The position numbers and the translations under genes are program-made. The notes below the pieces were generated by a model that did not search any database, was not told the DNA's origin, and was given only the letters and a program-made list of their open reading frames with translations. From NCBI RefSeq assembly GCF_036226765.1, contig NZ_CP109017.1:5457001-5521000 (forward strand): a stretch of 64,000 nucleotides of DNA. The letters are read 5' to 3'. Of this stretch, positions 20,390 through 30,000 are shown piece after piece. The stretch's first letter is position 1, and each line of letters begins with the position of its first letter. Source of the stretch: Streptomyces sp. NBC_00670. GTDB lineage: Bacteria > Actinomycetota > Actinomycetes > Streptomycetales > Streptomycetaceae.

Positions 20390-20487
20390 CGCAGGCCGTC
20401 CCCGGCCAGGACAGGTACCGTGCTGGGGTCCGGCCGACCACAGGCCGACCCCCCGATCCCGCACCGGCGGGTCATCCGGCAGCACAC

Positions 20488-20784
20488 ATGTACGTGGGGA
20501 CCCTGTCCTTCGACCTCCTCCTCGGCGACGTCCACTCGCTCAAGGAGAAGCGCTCCGTCGTCCGCCCCATCGTGGCCGAACTCCAGCGCAAATACGCCGT
20601 CAGCGCCGCCGAGGTCGACCACCTCGACCTGCACCGCAGAGCCGGCATCGGCCTCGCGGTCGTCTCCGGGGACGCCGCCCACCTCACCGACGTGCTCGAC
20701 CGGTGCGAACGCCTGGTCGCCGGCCGTCCCGAAGTGGAACTGCTCTCCGTGCGCCGGCGCTACCACGGCGAGGAAGACGACTGA
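20488..20784 (+). CDS. ylxP: DUF503 / YlxP family protein
   Basis: A 98-residue protein that starts MYVGTLSFDLLLGDVHSLKE, the usual start of this family, with the KEKRSVVRPIVAELQRKY block. YlxP homologues are encoded between infB and rbfA in many bacteria and are linked to ribosome assembly; the biochemical role is unclear. ATG 20488 is the only start matching the family. Here it is separated from infB by a 345-base repeat-rich gap. Confidence 0.9.
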   Translation: MYVGTLSFDLLLGDVHSLKEKRSVVRPIVAELQRKYAVSAAEVDHLDLHRRAGIGLAVVSGDAAHLTDVLDRCERLVAGRPEVELLSVRRRYHGEEDD

Positions 20785-20853
20785 ACCGGACGACGACCGA
20801 ACCGGATCGCGAATGAACCGGATCGCGACCGAACCGGATCACGACTGAACCGG
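20783..20853 (+). repeat. 16-bp tandem repeat before rbfA
   Basis: Four and a half imperfect copies of GAACCGGATCGCGACC, beginning in the ylxP stop codon. They are followed by two copies of a 22-bp unit starting GTTCACTCGCACAA (about 20861-20905). The region carries the rbfA leader. Confidence 0.75.
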
Positions 20854-20933
20854 TCATCCGCGTTCACTCGCACAACAACACGGTTCACTCGCACAAGAAC
20901 AACGAAGAAACACGAAGAACGGGAGACGGACCA

Positions 20934-21392
20934 GTGGCCGACAACGCGCGGGCGAAAAGGCTGGCGGACCTCATCCGAGAGGTGGTGGCCCAGAAGCTGC
21001 AGCGCGGGATCAAGGACCCGCGGCTCGGTTCGCACGTCACCATCACGGACACCCGGGTCACCGGGGACCTGCGGGAGGCGACCGTCTTCTACACGGTGTA
21101 CGGCGACGACGAGGAGCGCAAGGCCGCCGCGGCGGGCCTGGAGAGCGCCAAGGGCATCCTGCGCTCCGAGGTCGGCAAGGCGGCCGGCGTGAAGTTCACG
21201 CCGACCCTGGCGTTCGTCGCGGACGCCCTCCCCGACACCGCCCGGACCATCGAGGACCTCCTCGACAAGGCACGCGCCTCCGACGAGAAGGTGCGCGAGT
21301 CGGCCACCGGCGCCCAGTACGCCGGCGAGGCCGACCCCTACCGCAAGCCCGGCTCCGAGGACACCGACGAGACGGACGACAGCACCGAATGA
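20934..21392 (+). CDS. rbfA: Ribosome-binding factor A
   Basis: A 152-residue 30S maturation factor with the KH-like core: RAKRLADLIREVVAQKLQRG, DPRLGSHVTITDTRVTGDLR, ATVFYTVYG. The C-terminal tail is acidic (SEDTDETDDSTE). GTG 20934 follows GGGAGACGG. The stop overlaps the truB ATG (ATGA), so the two genes are translationally coupled. Confidence 0.96.
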   Translation: MADNARAKRLADLIREVVAQKLQRGIKDPRLGSHVTITDTRVTGDLREATVFYTVYGDDEERKAAAAGLESAKGILRSEVGKAAGVKFTPTLAFVADALPDTARTIEDLLDKARASDEKVRESATGAQYAGEADPYRKPGSEDTDETDDSTE

Positions 21393-22294
21393 CCCAGCAG
21401 CACACCACGCCCGACGGCCTCGTCATCGTCGACAAGCCGTCGGGCTTCACTTCGCACGACGTGGTCGCCAAGATGCGCGGCATCGCCAGGACCCGCCGCG
21501 TCGGCCACGCCGGCACCCTCGACCCCATGGCGACGGGCGTGCTCGTGCTCGGCGTCGAGCGGGCCACCAAGCTCCTCGGTCACCTCGCGCTGACCGAGAA
21601 GGAGTACCTCGGCACGATCCGGCTCGGCCAGAGCACCCTCACCGACGACGCCGAGGGCGAAATCACGTCGTCCGCGGACGCCTCCGGTATCGCCCGCGAC
21701 GCCATCGACCGCGGCGTCGCCGAGCTGACCGGTGACATCATGCAGGTCCCGTCCAAGGTCAGCGCTATCAAGATCAACGGCGTGCGGTCCTACAAGCGGG
21801 CCCGCGAGGGCGAGGAGTTCGACATCCCGGCCCGCCCGGTGACGGTCTCCTCCTTCGCCGTGCACGACGTACGGGACGCGGTCGCCGAGAACGGCACGCC
21901 GGTGCTCGACCTGGTGGTGTCCGTCGTCTGCTCCTCCGGTACCTACATCCGGGCGCTCGCCCGCGACCTCGGCGCCGGTCTCGGCGTCGGCGGCCACCTC
22001 ACCGCGCTGCGCCGGACCCGCGTGGGGCCGTACCGGATCGACGCGGCCCACACGCTGGACCGGCTCCAGCAGGAGCTGACCGTGATGCCGGTGGCCGACG
22101 CGGCCGCGGCCGCCTTCCCCCGCTGGGACCTGGACGAGCGCCGCACCCGGCTGGTGCTCAACGGCGTCCGCCTGGAGATGCCCGACGCGTACGCGGGCCG
22201 CGGCCCCGTGGCGGTCTTCGACCAGGCGGGCCGCTTCGTGGCGCTGGTGGAGGAGCAGAAGGGGAAGGCGAAGAGCCTGGCGGTGTTCGGCTGA
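21389..22294 (+). CDS. truB: tRNA pseudouridine-55 synthase
   Basis: A 301-residue enzyme that makes pseudouridine at position 55 of the tRNA T-loop. The catalytic Asp lies in HAGTLDPMATGVLVLG. Other family blocks are VDKPSGFTSHDVV, QVPSKVSAIKINGVRSYK and CSSGTYIRALARDLG. A short C-terminal PUA-like segment ends the protein. It starts within the rbfA stop codon. A hexamer repeat begins 2 bases after its stop. Confidence 0.96.
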   Translation: MTQQHTTPDGLVIVDKPSGFTSHDVVAKMRGIARTRRVGHAGTLDPMATGVLVLGVERATKLLGHLALTEKEYLGTIRLGQSTLTDDAEGEITSSADASGIARDAIDRGVAELTGDIMQVPSKVSAIKINGVRSYKRAREGEEFDIPARPVTVSSFAVHDVRDAVAENGTPVLDLVVSVVCSSGTYIRALARDLGAGLGVGGHLTALRRTRVGPYRIDAAHTLDRLQQELTVMPVADAAAAAFPRWDLDERRTRLVLNGVRLEMPDAYAGRGPVAVFDQAGRFVALVEEQKGKAKSLAVFG

Positions 22295-22295
22295 G

Positions 22296-22343
22296 GCGGG
22301 TGCGGGTGCGGGTGCGGGTGCGGGTGCGGGTGCGGGTGCGGGT
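22296..22343 (+). repeat. GCGGGT hexanucleotide repeat
   Basis: Eight perfect tandem copies of GCGGGT, 2 bases after the truB stop. This length is prone to slippage and may differ between strains. Confidence 0.9.
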
Positions 22344-22435
22344 GCGGCGGCGGGTGGCGGTGGGGCGGGCGCGGCGCTCGCTTCGCCGGTCGCGCGGTTC
22401 GCCGGTTCCGCGGTTCGCCCCTCGTGCGGCTCGCC

Positions 22436-22482
22436 CGTGGAGCGGCGATCACGCGGTCGTACGTCCTGATCGCCGCTCCACG
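22436..22482 (+). terminator. Perfect 16-bp stem-loop after truB
   Basis: The arms are CGTGGAGCGGCGATCA and TGATCGCCGCTCCACG with a 15-base loop, followed by a C/T-rich run. It is probably the truB-cluster terminator. The interval 22295-22663 otherwise holds only the hexamer repeat and the leader of the next gene. Confidence 0.7.
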
Positions 22483-22663
22483 GTCCCCCTCTGTTCCCCC
22501 CTCACCAAGGTGTATCCGTCCGTGCGCGATCCGTCACCCCTTTGGGCGGGCGCTCGGAGTGAACCGGGGGAGTGGAAGGGGGCGCGTTCGCCCTGAACCC
22601 TGTTCCGCCGATCGCCGCCCGCCTACCGTCGAGGACGAACGCACGGCGGGAGGTACGACGAAC

Positions 22664-25537
22664 ATGGCGGGACGGGACGGCGCCCTCGAGGGGGTCGAGG
22701 ACCCGGCGCCCTCCGCGGACATCCTCGTACAGATCTTCGACCCGGCCGGACGGCCGCGCGGTACCGGCTTCGCCGTGGACCAGGAGGGCACGCTCGTCAC
22801 CAGCCACGAGGCGGTCGACGGCCTCACCGCCCTCTTCCTCCGGACCGCCGGGGCCGAGCGGGAGGTCACCGGCGAGGCGATCATCCGGTTGCCGCGGCTC
22901 GGCCTCGCCCTCGTGCGCACGGTGGGGCCGGGCCCGCGCCCGCTGCCGGTCGCCGCCCGCAGAGGGATCGGCCGGGGCGCGTACGTCCGGATCGCCGCCG
23001 GCGGCTGGCGCGAGGCACGCGTCCTCGGCACGACCACCGCCACGTACACCGCGTCGGACGGCCGCCATCTCCTCGATGGCGTCCTCGAACTGGCCATCGG
23101 CACGGCCGGCACCGACGCGCTGCGCCCCGGCGGGGGAGCGGCCGGCGGCCCCGTGCTCGACGCCGCGACCGGTGCCGTGCTCGGCGTCCTCGGCACCGCC
23201 CTGCACACCGCGCACCGGGCGACCGGGTTCGCGGTGCCGCTGCCCGGCGCCGGCGGCCCGCTCACCGCACTCCTCGCCCGCAACGCGGCGACGGTGCCGG
23301 CGTACGGGGCGGACCTGAACCTCGCCGGAGCGACACGGCTGACGGGAGCGGCGGAGGATCCGCCCCTGGTGCACCCCGGGCGGGTACCGCGCGCGGGCGT
23401 CGCCCGGCACCTCGAGGCGTTCGAGACGTGCGGAACGGCACCCGGCGCCGCCGCCGTCCTGGCCCTGGCCGGCCCCCCGGGCAGCGGCCGCACGACGGAA
23501 CTGGCCGCCCTGGCCGCCCGCCGCAGCACCGAACCGGCCCCCACCCTCTGGCTCCACGGCACCGACCTGCACGCCTCCGACACCTCCGTCTCCGACGCGG
23601 CAGCCCGCGCGCTGACCCGCGCGGCACACACCCCGACACCGGGGGGCGGCACGTCCGGGGCGGGGGTGCCCGGGCCGGCCGTACCCGGGGCGGGTTCGGC
23701 GGAGGCTCCGTGGCCCGGTGCGCTCAGCCCTGCGCGACTGGACCGTGTGGTCCGTGTCGCGCGGGATGCCGGGCGGCCGTTGTTGCTGCTGCTCGACGGG
23801 CCGGAGGAGATGCCGGACGCCCTGGCCGAACGGTTGCCGCAGTGGACGGCGGCGACGGCCGCGTGGCTGCGCGACACCGGTGCCCGGTTGGTCCTGGCGT
23901 GCCGCCCCGAATACTGGGAGCGGCTCGGGGCCCAGTTCCCCCGGGCGCTGCTGTACGAGCCGGGCGCGGAGCCCGGCGGTACGCCGTCGACCCCGCCCGC
24001 CCCCGGTCACCCCGCCCCGCCCTGCGTGCCCCTCGGTGATCTCACCCCGGACGAGGCCCGCCTCGCCCGCTCCCGGTACGGCATTCCCGAGACCGCCCTC
24101 GCCCCCGCCGACGCCCGCCATCCGCTCACGCTGCGCCTTCTCTCCGAGGTGCGCGCGGAACTCCCGGAGGCGGCCGGCCGTCCCGACCGGCACGAGATCT
24201 TCTCCGCCCACGTGGACCTCGTCTGTCTCCGTGTAGCCGCCCGCCTCACCACCCCCGCCTCCCGCCCGCACGGCGCGGCCGTACGCCGGCTCGCCGCCCG
24301 GGTGGCCGGCCAGGTGCACGCGGCGGCCCGGCGCTGCCTCGGCCCCGGCCAGGGCGCGCTGGACCGGCCGTCCTTCGAGCTGCTGTTCCCCTCCGGCCCG
24401 GCCGTCGCGCCGCGCCGGGCCGGCGACACGGGCGACTGGGCCTCCGCCGTACTGGCCGAGGGCCTGTTCGTCCCCAGGGGCGAGGGCCACCGCTTCGCCC
24501 ACGAGGAGCTCGGCGACTGGCTCCAGGGCCAGCACCTGGACGTCGAGGCCGCGCTGGACGCCCTCGTGCTTCGCGGGGCGTCGTACTCGGCGGTCTCCCG
24601 GGCGGAGCTGTACGGCGCGACGGACCCGCCGTGCGGGCCGACGGCGGCACCCCCCGCGCCGCCCATGCCGCCCGCACCCGCCGCCCCTCCCGCGCCCTCC
24701 GTGCCGCCCCACCGCATCGGCCCGGTCGTGGAAGCGCTGCTGCTCCTCGCCCGCGACCGCGGCACCGCCGAACTCACCTACCAGCTCGGCCGGTTGGTCG
24801 ACGCACTGGAGGTGCTGCTGCCCGCGGACGGCGTTGCCGCCCCGCCGGGCACCCCGCTCTGGTGGGCCGTCCGTCTGCTCACCGCCACCCTGCTCCGGGT
24901 GCCGGACGCCACCCCGTACACGGGCGTGCTCGACCGGCTGGCCCGGCGGCTCCTCGCCCGACACGCCCAAGGCCGGACCGTCCCACCGGAGTTCGGCCCC
25001 GCGCTGTGGGAGACCGTCCGGCTGCGGCCCGCCGAACGGTTCGAACTGCTGCGCCGTCTGATCGTCACGGACCGGACACCCGGAGCCGACGGGAGCCCCG
25101 CGCCGCCCCGCTTCCTGGACGCCGCAGCCCGGCTGCTGACCGCCGACCCCGTCGCCGTACAGCCGCAGCTCACCCGCTGGTTCGAGGACGACCGCCCGCT
25201 GCCCGCCACCCCGCACGCGACCGTCGCCACGGCCGCGCAGGCCCTCCTGCACACCCACCGCCACGGCGCCCTCGACCACCTCACCGAGGCCCTGGCCGAC
25301 AGCGCCCACCCGCGCGGCGACGAGCTCCTCGCCGTACTCGCCGAGGAGGAACCGTCCGCGATGCGCCGCGCCGTCGACCGGTGGGCGCGCGACGAACGCC
25401 CGGCGCGCCGGGCGGCGGCGGTGCGCTACGCGCCGCGCGCCCGTACGCGGGAGGCGGGCGCCGGTACGGGGCAGGCCGGCCTCGCCCTGCCGCACCGCAC
25501 GTCCCCGGCCCTCCCGGCCGGGGCGGCCACCCGGTGA
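22664..25537 (+). CDS. Degenerate trypsin-like domain fused to P-loop NTPase
   Basis: A 957-residue protein. Residues 1-210 have a chymotrypsin-like fold. His is kept (VTSHEAVDG), but the position of the catalytic Asp reads RLGLALVR and the Ser motif, normally GxSGGP, reads GGAAGGPVLD. Two of three catalytic residues are therefore missing. A STAND-like NTPase follows: Walker A GPPGSGRTTE, Walker B LLLLLDGPEEM and sensor-like RLVLACRPEYW. The C-terminal half is Ala/Leu/Arg-rich helical repeat-like sequence with Pro-rich linkers. ATG 22664 follows GGGAGGT. Similar sensor-like fusions occur in bacterial conflict and signalling systems; no partner is adjacent (ribF follows). Confidence 0.8.
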   Translation: MAGRDGALEGVEDPAPSADILVQIFDPAGRPRGTGFAVDQEGTLVTSHEAVDGLTALFLRTAGAEREVTGEAIIRLPRLGLALVRTVGPGPRPLPVAARRGIGRGAYVRIAAGGWREARVLGTTTATYTASDGRHLLDGVLELAIGTAGTDALRPGGGAAGGPVLDAATGAVLGVLGTALHTAHRATGFAVPLPGAGGPLTALLARNAATVPAYGADLNLAGATRLTGAAEDPPLVHPGRVPRAGVARHLEAFETCGTAPGAAAVLALAGPPGSGRTTELAALAARRSTEPAPTLWLHGTDLHASDTSVSDAAARALTRAAHTPTPGGGTSGAGVPGPAVPGAGSAEAPWPGALSPARLDRVVRVARDAGRPLLLLLDGPEEMPDALAERLPQWTAATAAWLRDTGARLVLACRPEYWERLGAQFPRALLYEPGAEPGGTPSTPPAPGHPAPPCVPLGDLTPDEARLARSRYGIPETALAPADARHPLTLRLLSEVRAELPEAAGRPDRHEIFSAHVDLVCLRVAARLTTPASRPHGAAVRRLAARVAGQVHAAARRCLGPGQGALDRPSFELLFPSGPAVAPRRAGDTGDWASAVLAEGLFVPRGEGHRFAHEELGDWLQGQHLDVEAALDALVLRGASYSAVSRAELYGATDPPCGPTAAPPAPPMPPAPAAPPAPSVPPHRIGPVVEALLLLARDRGTAELTYQLGRLVDALEVLLPADGVAAPPGTPLWWAVRLLTATLLRVPDATPYTGVLDRLARRLLARHAQGRTVPPEFGPALWETVRLRPAERFELLRRLIVTDRTPGADGSPAPPRFLDAAARLLTADPVAVQPQLTRWFEDDRPLPATPHATVATAAQALLHTHRHGALDHLTEALADSAHPRGDELLAVLAEEEPSAMRRAVDRWARDERPARRAAAVRYAPRARTREAGAGTGQAGLALPHRTSPALPAGAATR

Positions 25538-25656
25538 CCGTGCCGCCGCTCCCGGCATGGCACCCTTGGACCTGCGTGAGAGACCTCCGCGGAAGAGACC
25601 TCCGTGCGAGGCGGAGCCAGACGGACGAACACAGGTTCGACAAGGAGCGTTAAACA

Positions 25657-26610
25657 GTGCAGCGCTGGCGTGGCTTGGAGGACATCCCCCAGGACTGGGG
25701 GCGCAGCGTCGTCACCATCGGCTCCTACGACGGAGTCCACCGCGGGCATCAGCTGATCATCCGGCACGCCGTGGAGCGCGCCCGCGAGCTGGGCGTGCCG
25801 TCGGTCGTCGTCACCTTCGACCCGCACCCCAGCGAGGTGGTGCGCCCCGGCAGCCACCCGCCGCTGCTCGCCCCGCACCACCGGCGCGCCGAACTGATGG
25901 CCGGCCTGGGCGTGGACGCGGTGCTGGTGCTCCCGTTCACCAAGGAGTTCTCGAAGCTCTCGCCGGCCGATTTCGTCGTCAAGGTGCTCGTCGACAAGCT
26001 GCACGCCAAGGCGGTCGTCGAGGGCCCCAACTTCCGCTTCGGCCACAAGGCCGCGGGGAACGTGGCCTTCCTGACCGAGCAGGGCAAGACGTACGACTTC
26101 GAGGTCGAGGTCGTCGACCTGTACGTGCGCGGCGAGGCGGGCGGCGGCGAGCCGTTCTCCTCCACCCTGACCCGGCGGCTGGTCGCCGAGGGCGACATGG
26201 CGGGCGCCCGCGAGATCCTGGGCCGTCCGCACCGCGTCGAGGGCGTCGTCGTACGCGGCGCCCAGCGGGGCCGGGAACTCGGCTTCCCCACGGCCAACGT
26301 CGAAACCCTCCCGCACACCGCGATCCCGGCGGACGGCGTCTACGCCGGCTGGCTGCACGTCGGCGACGAGGCCATGCCGGCCGCGATCTCCGTCGGCACG
26401 AACCCCCAGTTCGACGGCACGGAACGCACGGTGGAGGCCTACGCGATCGACCGCGTCGGCCTGGACCTCTACGGCCTCCACGTGGCCGTCGACTTCCAGA
26501 CGTACGTCCGCGGCCAGGCCACGTTCGACTCCCTGGAAGCCCTGATGGACCAGATGACGGCGGACGTCGCCGAGTGCCGCACACTGCTGGACAACCAGAC
26601 CGAATCCTGA
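25657..26610 (+). CDS. ribF: Bifunctional riboflavin kinase / FAD synthetase
   Basis: A 317-residue enzyme that phosphorylates riboflavin to FMN and adenylylates FMN to FAD. The N-terminal nucleotidyltransferase domain has GSYDGVHRGHQLIIRHA and the FNFRFG-like NFRFGHKAAGN. The C-terminal kinase domain has GRELGFPTANVE and GTNPQFDGTERTVEAYAID. GTG 25657 follows AAGGAG. It closes the truB-ribF end of the conserved cluster and is followed by a repeat array. Confidence 0.96.
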   Translation: MQRWRGLEDIPQDWGRSVVTIGSYDGVHRGHQLIIRHAVERARELGVPSVVVTFDPHPSEVVRPGSHPPLLAPHHRRAELMAGLGVDAVLVLPFTKEFSKLSPADFVVKVLVDKLHAKAVVEGPNFRFGHKAAGNVAFLTEQGKTYDFEVEVVDLYVRGEAGGGEPFSSTLTRRLVAEGDMAGAREILGRPHRVEGVVVRGAQRGRELGFPTANVETLPHTAIPADGVYAGWLHVGDEAMPAAISVGTNPQFDGTERTVEAYAIDRVGLDLYGLHVAVDFQTYVRGQATFDSLEALMDQMTADVAECRTLLDNQTES

Positions 26611-26683
26611 ACACCCAAGGAAAAGCCGGGGGGCGCAGACTTCCCGGGGCTCCCGGGGACAGAGCCCCCTGGGGACCGCCACC

Positions 26684-26910
26684 GCGCAGCCGCCTTAGGG
26701 GCGGAGCCCTTCGCGTGTACCGGTGTCCAGGGGCGGAGCCCTTAGGGGCCCCCGCCGCGCAGCCGCCCTGGGGGCGGAGCCCTTCGCGTGTACTGGTGGG
26801 GCCCAGGGGCGGAGCCCTTAGGGGTCTTCGCCGCGCAGCCGTCCTGGGGGCGGAGCTCCTCGCGTCTGTCGGGGGTGCAGGGGGCGGAGCCCCCGCCGGG
26901 GCACTGGGGC
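26684..26910. repeat. Tandem array of 73-76-bp units with GGGGCGGAGCCC hairpins
   Basis: Three imperfect units start at 26684, 26757 and 26833. Each begins GCGCAGCCG and carries two copies of GGGGCGGAGCCC(C/T), a small self-complementary hairpin. Further copies precede (26664) and follow (26904, 26960). The array fills the 432-base gap between the convergent ribF and EspI-like genes; no gene is seen in it. Confidence 0.8.
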
Positions 26911-26950
26911 GGAGCCCCGCACACACCCCACCCCACCCCCGCCCCCCCTC

Positions 26951-27008
26951 GGGGTCGAAGGGGCGGAGCCCCTGGAGGACGGGAAGGGTAGGGGCGGCGG
27001 GGGCGAAA
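26951..27008 (+). repeat. Dispersed G-rich intergenic repeat, copy after ribF
   Basis: Reads GGTCGAAGGGGCGGAGCCCC, then GACGGGAAGGGTAGGGG, then GGCGGGGGCGAAA. It is nearly identical to the copies after proS and infB, and lies 35 bases from the stop of the EspI-like gene. Confidence 0.75.
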
Positions 27009-27042
27009 CCCCTCCACCCACACCCCCACCCACCCCCTCCTC

Positions 27043-30000
27043 CTATTGAGCCGGCGGATACGGCGGCTGCTGCCCACCCGCCGGCGGCACAGCACCCGGC
27101 TGCGGCGGCGCGGCCCCCGGCTGCCCACCCGGCTGGGGCTGCCCCGCCGGCTGCCCCCCGGGCTGCCCATACGGCACCTGCGGCGGCACCGCCCCCGCAT
27201 ACCCCCCGTAATACCCCGGCGCCCCCGGCGCCCCGGGCCCCGCGGGCAACGGCTGCCCCGGCATCGGCGGCGCAGCCACCGGCGGCGGATTCCCGTCCGA
27301 CGTCCACAACCCGTGCGACTGCTGATGCCGCGCGATGTCCTCCGCCACCATCGCGGCCAGCGTGAAGTACGCCTCCCGCACCTTCGGCCGCATCATGTCG
27401 AGATCGAGCTCGGCCCCCGCCGCGAGGTGCTCGTCGAACGGCACGACGACAACGCCCCGGCACCGCGTCTCGAAGTGCGACACGATGTCCTCCACCTTGA
27501 TCATCTTCCCGGTCTCCCGCACCCCGGAGATGACGGTGATGGACCGCGACACGAGATCCGCGTACCCGTGCGCGGACAGCCAGTCCAGCGTCGTGCTCGC
27601 ACTGCTCGCCCCGTCCACGGACGGCGTCGAGATGATGATGAGCTGGTCGGCGAGGTCCAGCACCCCGCGCATGGCGCTGTACAGCAGCCCCGTGCCCGAG
27701 TCGGTCAGGATGATCGGGTACTGCTTGCCGAGCACGTCGATCGCGCGCCGGTAGTCCTCGTCGTTGAACGTCGTGGAGACGGCCGGGTCGACGTCGTTGG
27801 CGATGATCTCCAGCCCGGACGGCGACTGGGAGGTGAACCGCCGGATGTCCATGTACGAGTTGAGGTACGGGATCGCCTGGACGAGGTCCCGGATGGTCGC
27901 CCCGGTCTCCCGGCGGACCCGGCGCCCGAGCGTACCGGCGTCCGGGTTGGCGTCGATCGCGAGGATCTTGTCCTGCCGCTCGGTGGCGAGGGTGGACCCT
28001 AGCGCGGTGGTGGTCGTCGTCTTGCCGACGCCGCCCTTGAGGCTGATCACCGCGATCCGGTAGCAGGACAGGACGGGCGTGCGGATGAGCTCCAACTTCC
28101 GCTGCCGCTCGGCCTCTTCCTTCTTGCCGCCCAGCTTGAAGCGGCCACCGCCCCCGGCCGGACGGCTGCTCTTCGCCTTCTGCTTCTTGTTGTTGAGCAG
28201 CCGGTCGGAGGACAGTTCGACGGCGGCCGTGTAACCGAGGGGCGCCGCACCGGGGTTGGTGGGCTGCCGCTGGTCGTGCTGCACGGGCTGCGGCCAGGCG
28301 GCACCGGCACGGGGGTCGACGGGCGGCTGCGCGGGCTGCGGCGGCTGCGGGGCCTGCGGGGCCTGCGGAGCCTGCCCCTGCGGGCCGGGCTGGGGCTGGG
28401 CAGGGGGCGGCGGGAACCCGTACCCACTGGGCTGCGGCTGCGGCCCCGCCGGCGGGAAGCCGGGCGCGGGAGCGGCGGGCGCCTGTCCCTGGGGCTGCCC
28501 GAACGGGGCGGGCGGCGTCGGCACGGGCGCCCCACCTTGCTGCGGGAACCCGTAGCCGGGCTGTGCGGTGGCGGGGTCGGGTGCCTGGGGTCCGGCTTGG
28601 GGCGTCGGCTGGGCGGGGGGTTGGGGGAACCCGTAGCCGGGCTGCGGGGCGGCCGGTTCGGGTGCCTGGGGTCCGGTTTGCGGCGTCGGCTGGGCGGGGG
28701 GTTGGGGGAACCCGTAGCCGGGCTGTGCGGTGGCCGGGTCGGGTGCCTGGGGGCCCGGCTGCGGACCGGGCTGGGCCGCCGGAGCCTGCGGGAACCCGTA
28801 CCCCGGCTGCGGGCCGGGCGTGGCGGGCGGGGCCCCCTGGTTCCAGCCGGCGGACGGCTGCTGCGCGGCGGGCGGCACTTGCGGCGCCTGCGGCGGCAAC
28901 GGCGGTTGCTGCGACGGCTGCTGCGGCGGTACGGCCGGCTGCTCCAAACCGGGTCGGGACTGCTCCGGCCCGGTCCCGGGCGACGCCGGAGCCGCGGCGG
29001 GCGGCACGGACGCGTCGGAGGACCGCGGCGCACCCGGCCAGGGAGCCGTCGGCGCGGGCGCGGGCGCCGCGGGCTGGTACGCGGGCGGCAACGGAGGCAG
29101 CGCGGTCTCCGGCACCGGCGGCGGCATCCACCCCGGCGCCGCGTCACCGGAAGCGGCCTGCCCGGCGGCAGCGGCCTCGGGAGGAGCGGCCTGCCCGGCC
29201 GTAGCAGCCCCGGCGGGGGAACCCGCCACGGCGTCGCCGGAGGCGGCCACCTGCCCGCCGGCCCCCGCTTCGGAGTCCGTACCGGAGGAAGCCGTACCGG
29301 AGGAACCCGGACCGGCGGCGTCCGTACCGGGGGAGTCCGTACCGGCGGAGCCCACGCCCTCGGCCTCACCGCTGACTTCGTCGGCAGCCGCGGTAGCCAC
29401 GTCGGCCACATCGGCCACATCGCCCGAGGCACCGGAGTCCGGCGCACCCAACTCGAAGTCACCGGCACGGGCGGAACCGTCGGACGCCGAACCGGCGCCG
29501 CCCGACTGCCCCTTGCCGCCCTGCTCGCCCTCCGACTGCTCCCCCGCCGAGGTCGCAGCCGGGGCCGACGTGCCGTCACCGGGCTCTCGCGAGCCGGCGG
29601 CGTCCTCGGCGGTCGTACGCTCCCCGAACTCGCGCTTGAGCGCCGCGGGGGAGAACATCATGGTCGCGCCGCTGCCAAGGTCCCCGTCCCCCTCGGCGTC
29701 CGCGCCCCGGGCCTGTGCCGGTTCCGGCGCGGCCGGCGGCGTCCACACGGGGAACCCGTCCCCCGACGAGACGTTCGACGCGTCGACGGCGCCCCCGTCC
29801 GCCGCCGAAGGCCCGCCCTGCTCGGCGGGCGCGGTCGCGGGCGCGGCAGCGGGAACCGGCGGCACCGGAAACGCCGCAGGTGCGGGCGCGGGTGAGGACG
29901 CAGCGGCAGGCGCAGGCGCCGGAACCGGCGCCGGGCCGCCCGCGGCCGCAGGCGACACACCGCCTTCCTCCGCACCCGCTTCCGTACCCGCTCCCGAGGA

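Noticed and set aside
22424..22663. N-terminal extension of the protease-NTPase protein
   Set aside because: The ATG at 22664 has a good GGGAGG ribosome-binding site, and the extension overlaps the 16-bp stem-loop terminator.
26684..27008. CRISPR array
   Set aside because: The repeats are GC-rich hairpins of changing spacing and have no unique spacers of constant length; no cas gene is near.
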